NCBI RefSeq assembly: GCF_036898095.1
Contig: NC_090726.1
Coordinates: 41,337,930-41,401,929 of the forward strand
DNA: 64,000 nt
Source: Palaemon carinicauda
Taxonomy: Eukaryota > Arthropoda > Malacostraca > Decapoda > Palaemonidae
Reading direction: 5' to 3'
Shown: piece after piece, positions 62,017 to 64,000 of the stretch
Layout: the number at the start of each line of letters is the position of its first letter
How positions within the stretch are numbered: the first letter of the stretch is position 1
Made by a program: the position numbers and the translations under genes
Notes under the pieces: model-generated
Database searches by the model: none
Seen by the model: the letters and a program-made list of their open reading frames with translations, nothing else
Told to the model about the DNA's origin: nothing

Positions 62017-62213
62017 TTGAGGGAGCCTACAGGTCTACCTACTGAGTCATCAGCAGTCATTGCCCGGCCTTCCCTGGTCCTAGATTGGGTGAAGAGGAGG
62101 TTGGGCGCTGATCATATGAATACAATTCTAGGGCAATGTCCTGCTATGAATTTTCAATGCCACTTGCCTCTGCCATTCATGAGCGGCCTTTAAACTTTTA
62201 AACTGTATCCGAA
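62017..62213 (+). mobile_element. SINE body, same family, lacking the tRNA head
   Basis: Matches the previous copy from GGGAGCCTACAGGTCTACC to CATTCATGAGCGGCC; no A or B box is present. Confidence 0.7.
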
Positions 62214-62234
62214 TATAAGAATTAATCCATAGCA

Positions 62235-62640
62235 ATATAAGGACTATCATTCCCTGTATTAAGGGGAGTTAAATGGAAGGACAGGATTAGAAATGAAACG
62301 ATACAAGAGATTACTCGAAAGCCATATGTGGATGGGTTCAGGATGAGGGGTAGATGGAGATTGTTTGGGCATGCTCTTCGCACTCCCCAAGAGTTCACCA
62401 AACGTTCAGTTGGGCCCCACAAGGCACTAGAAGAGATGGAAGACTCAGGCCTATATGGCTGAAGACTATGAAGTGTGGAGTATGAGATGGTAAATGGAGT
62501 AGTATTGAATTAAAAGCTCAAGATAGAGACGACTGGCGAAATCTAACCGTGGGCATTTTGCGTCAATAGGCGTGGGAGGAGATGATGATGATGATGATGA
62601 TGATGATAATGTTTTCAATGTTGTTATTCCTGTTGATATT
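62235..62640 (+). mobile_element. broken LINE ORF end with (GAT)n tail
   Basis: GGGTAGATGGAGATTGTTTG, GGGCATGCTCTTCGCACTCC, GTTCAGTTGGGCCCCACAAG and GATAGAGACGACTGGCGAAA match 58.5-58.75 kb; a (GATGAT)n tail follows at 62,578-62,606. Frames are interrupted. Confidence 0.65.
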
Positions 62641-62825
62641 GATGATAGTGAAAACCCAGTACGAAATTGTGAAAGAGGTAATAATAAATAAATCATAAAC
62701 AAAGAAAATAACAAAGAAGAACAAATTACATAAAGAAAAACTAAAAAAGAAAAAAAAAACGGATATACGATGAAGTGAGACTAGTAACAACACACTCACA
62801 GACATAGGCCTACACACAAGGGCTT

Positions 62826-63205
62826 AAAACATAAGCTACTTACAACTCAAAGAGCAATGGAAAGAATAATGATGGGAATAACACTAAGACACAGAAAAAA
62901 GAACAATACGGATACGAGAGCAATGAAAGTATAGCATATTCTAACAAGTAAGAAAAAGAAATGGACATGGGCAGGACATATAATGAGAATGACAGAAACA
63001 GAATGGACATTAAGAATAACAGAATGGGTCCCTAAATATGGCAAAATTAGAAAAGAAAAAAAAAAGCACGGGAAGAAAGAGAAGACGAAGGATTCACGAG
63101 CTAAGAAAATTTGATGGTAAAGACTGGCATAGAGAGAACACTAACAAAGGCGAGTGGAAGTACATGTCTGAGTCCTTCATCCTGCAGTGGACTAGTCACG
63201 GCTGA
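62826..63205 (+). mobile_element. RTE-like LINE C-terminal fragment
   Basis: Frames read QRAMERIMMGITLRHRKK, KKKWTWAGHIMRMTETEW and LRITEWVPKYGK, the Q..ME..M..I.LRD...W.GH..R....RW..R..EW pattern of RTE-type ORFs. An A-run and stops break the frame. The end, GAGTCCTTCATCCTGCAGTG, leads into (TG)n(TA)n. Confidence 0.7.
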
Positions 63206-63219
63206 GGATGGTGATATAC

Positions 63220-64000
<781 letters not shown>

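Overview
The window is eukaryotic and very probably from a decapod crustacean, most likely a caridean shrimp such as Macrobrachium or Palaemon. The reasons are a (TTAGG)n arthropod telomeric motif, very dense (TA)n, (GA)n and (CA)n microsatellites, and dispersed repeats ending in (TAA)n or flanked by (TA)n that I recognise as typical of decapod genomes. The genus is inference. There are no operons, rRNA genes or true tRNA genes. Most open frames are by-products of tandem repeats.

Layout. 0-18 kb: remnants of LINEs and SINEs, a 4.5-kb minisatellite with a 26-bp monomer organised as a 104-bp higher-order unit (1.8-6.5 kb), a (GA)n/(CT)n fold-back, long (TA)n blocks, a clear tRNA-headed SINE at 10.3 kb, a TTAA-flanked MITE at 17 kb and a LINE C-terminus at 17.2 kb. 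18.2-25.3 kb: a 7.1-kb DNA transposon with about 135-bp terminal inverted repeats and a TATTA target-site duplication. It carries one long intronless minus-strand gene broken by two frameshifts and one stop codon. The gene joins N-terminal Cys/His zinc-binding modules, a candidate DDE-type transposase region and a C-terminal region with the acidic motifs of FEN1/XPG nucleases. That architecture suggests the Academ (AcademX) superfamily.

26-31 kb: a diverged long inverted repeat loaded with microsatellites, then the best host-gene candidate (28,955-31,195). It is a 746-residue protein with one membrane segment, 21 acidic 16-residue repeats and a Lys/Ser-rich tail of 10-residue repeats. 31.4-53.5 kb: a composite satellite locus made of a duplicated ~250-bp module, four 234-bp repeats (one interrupted by TTAGG repeats), about 52 copies of an A-rich 45-bp satellite, then about 145 copies of a 121-bp satellite with local six-unit higher-order structure, closed by another diverged 234-bp-type copy. 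Beside it lies a hammerhead-ribozyme-like core at 53.56 kb.

53.6-64 kb: (TA)n tracts punctuated by fold-back SINEs, 5'-truncated LINE ends, a Tc1/mariner-like MITE and a 33-bp minisatellite. Two coding entities deserve attention: the broken transposon gene and the acidic-repeat membrane protein. Everything else is repeat biology. Element boundaries and repeat counts were estimated by eye and may be off by a few bases or units.
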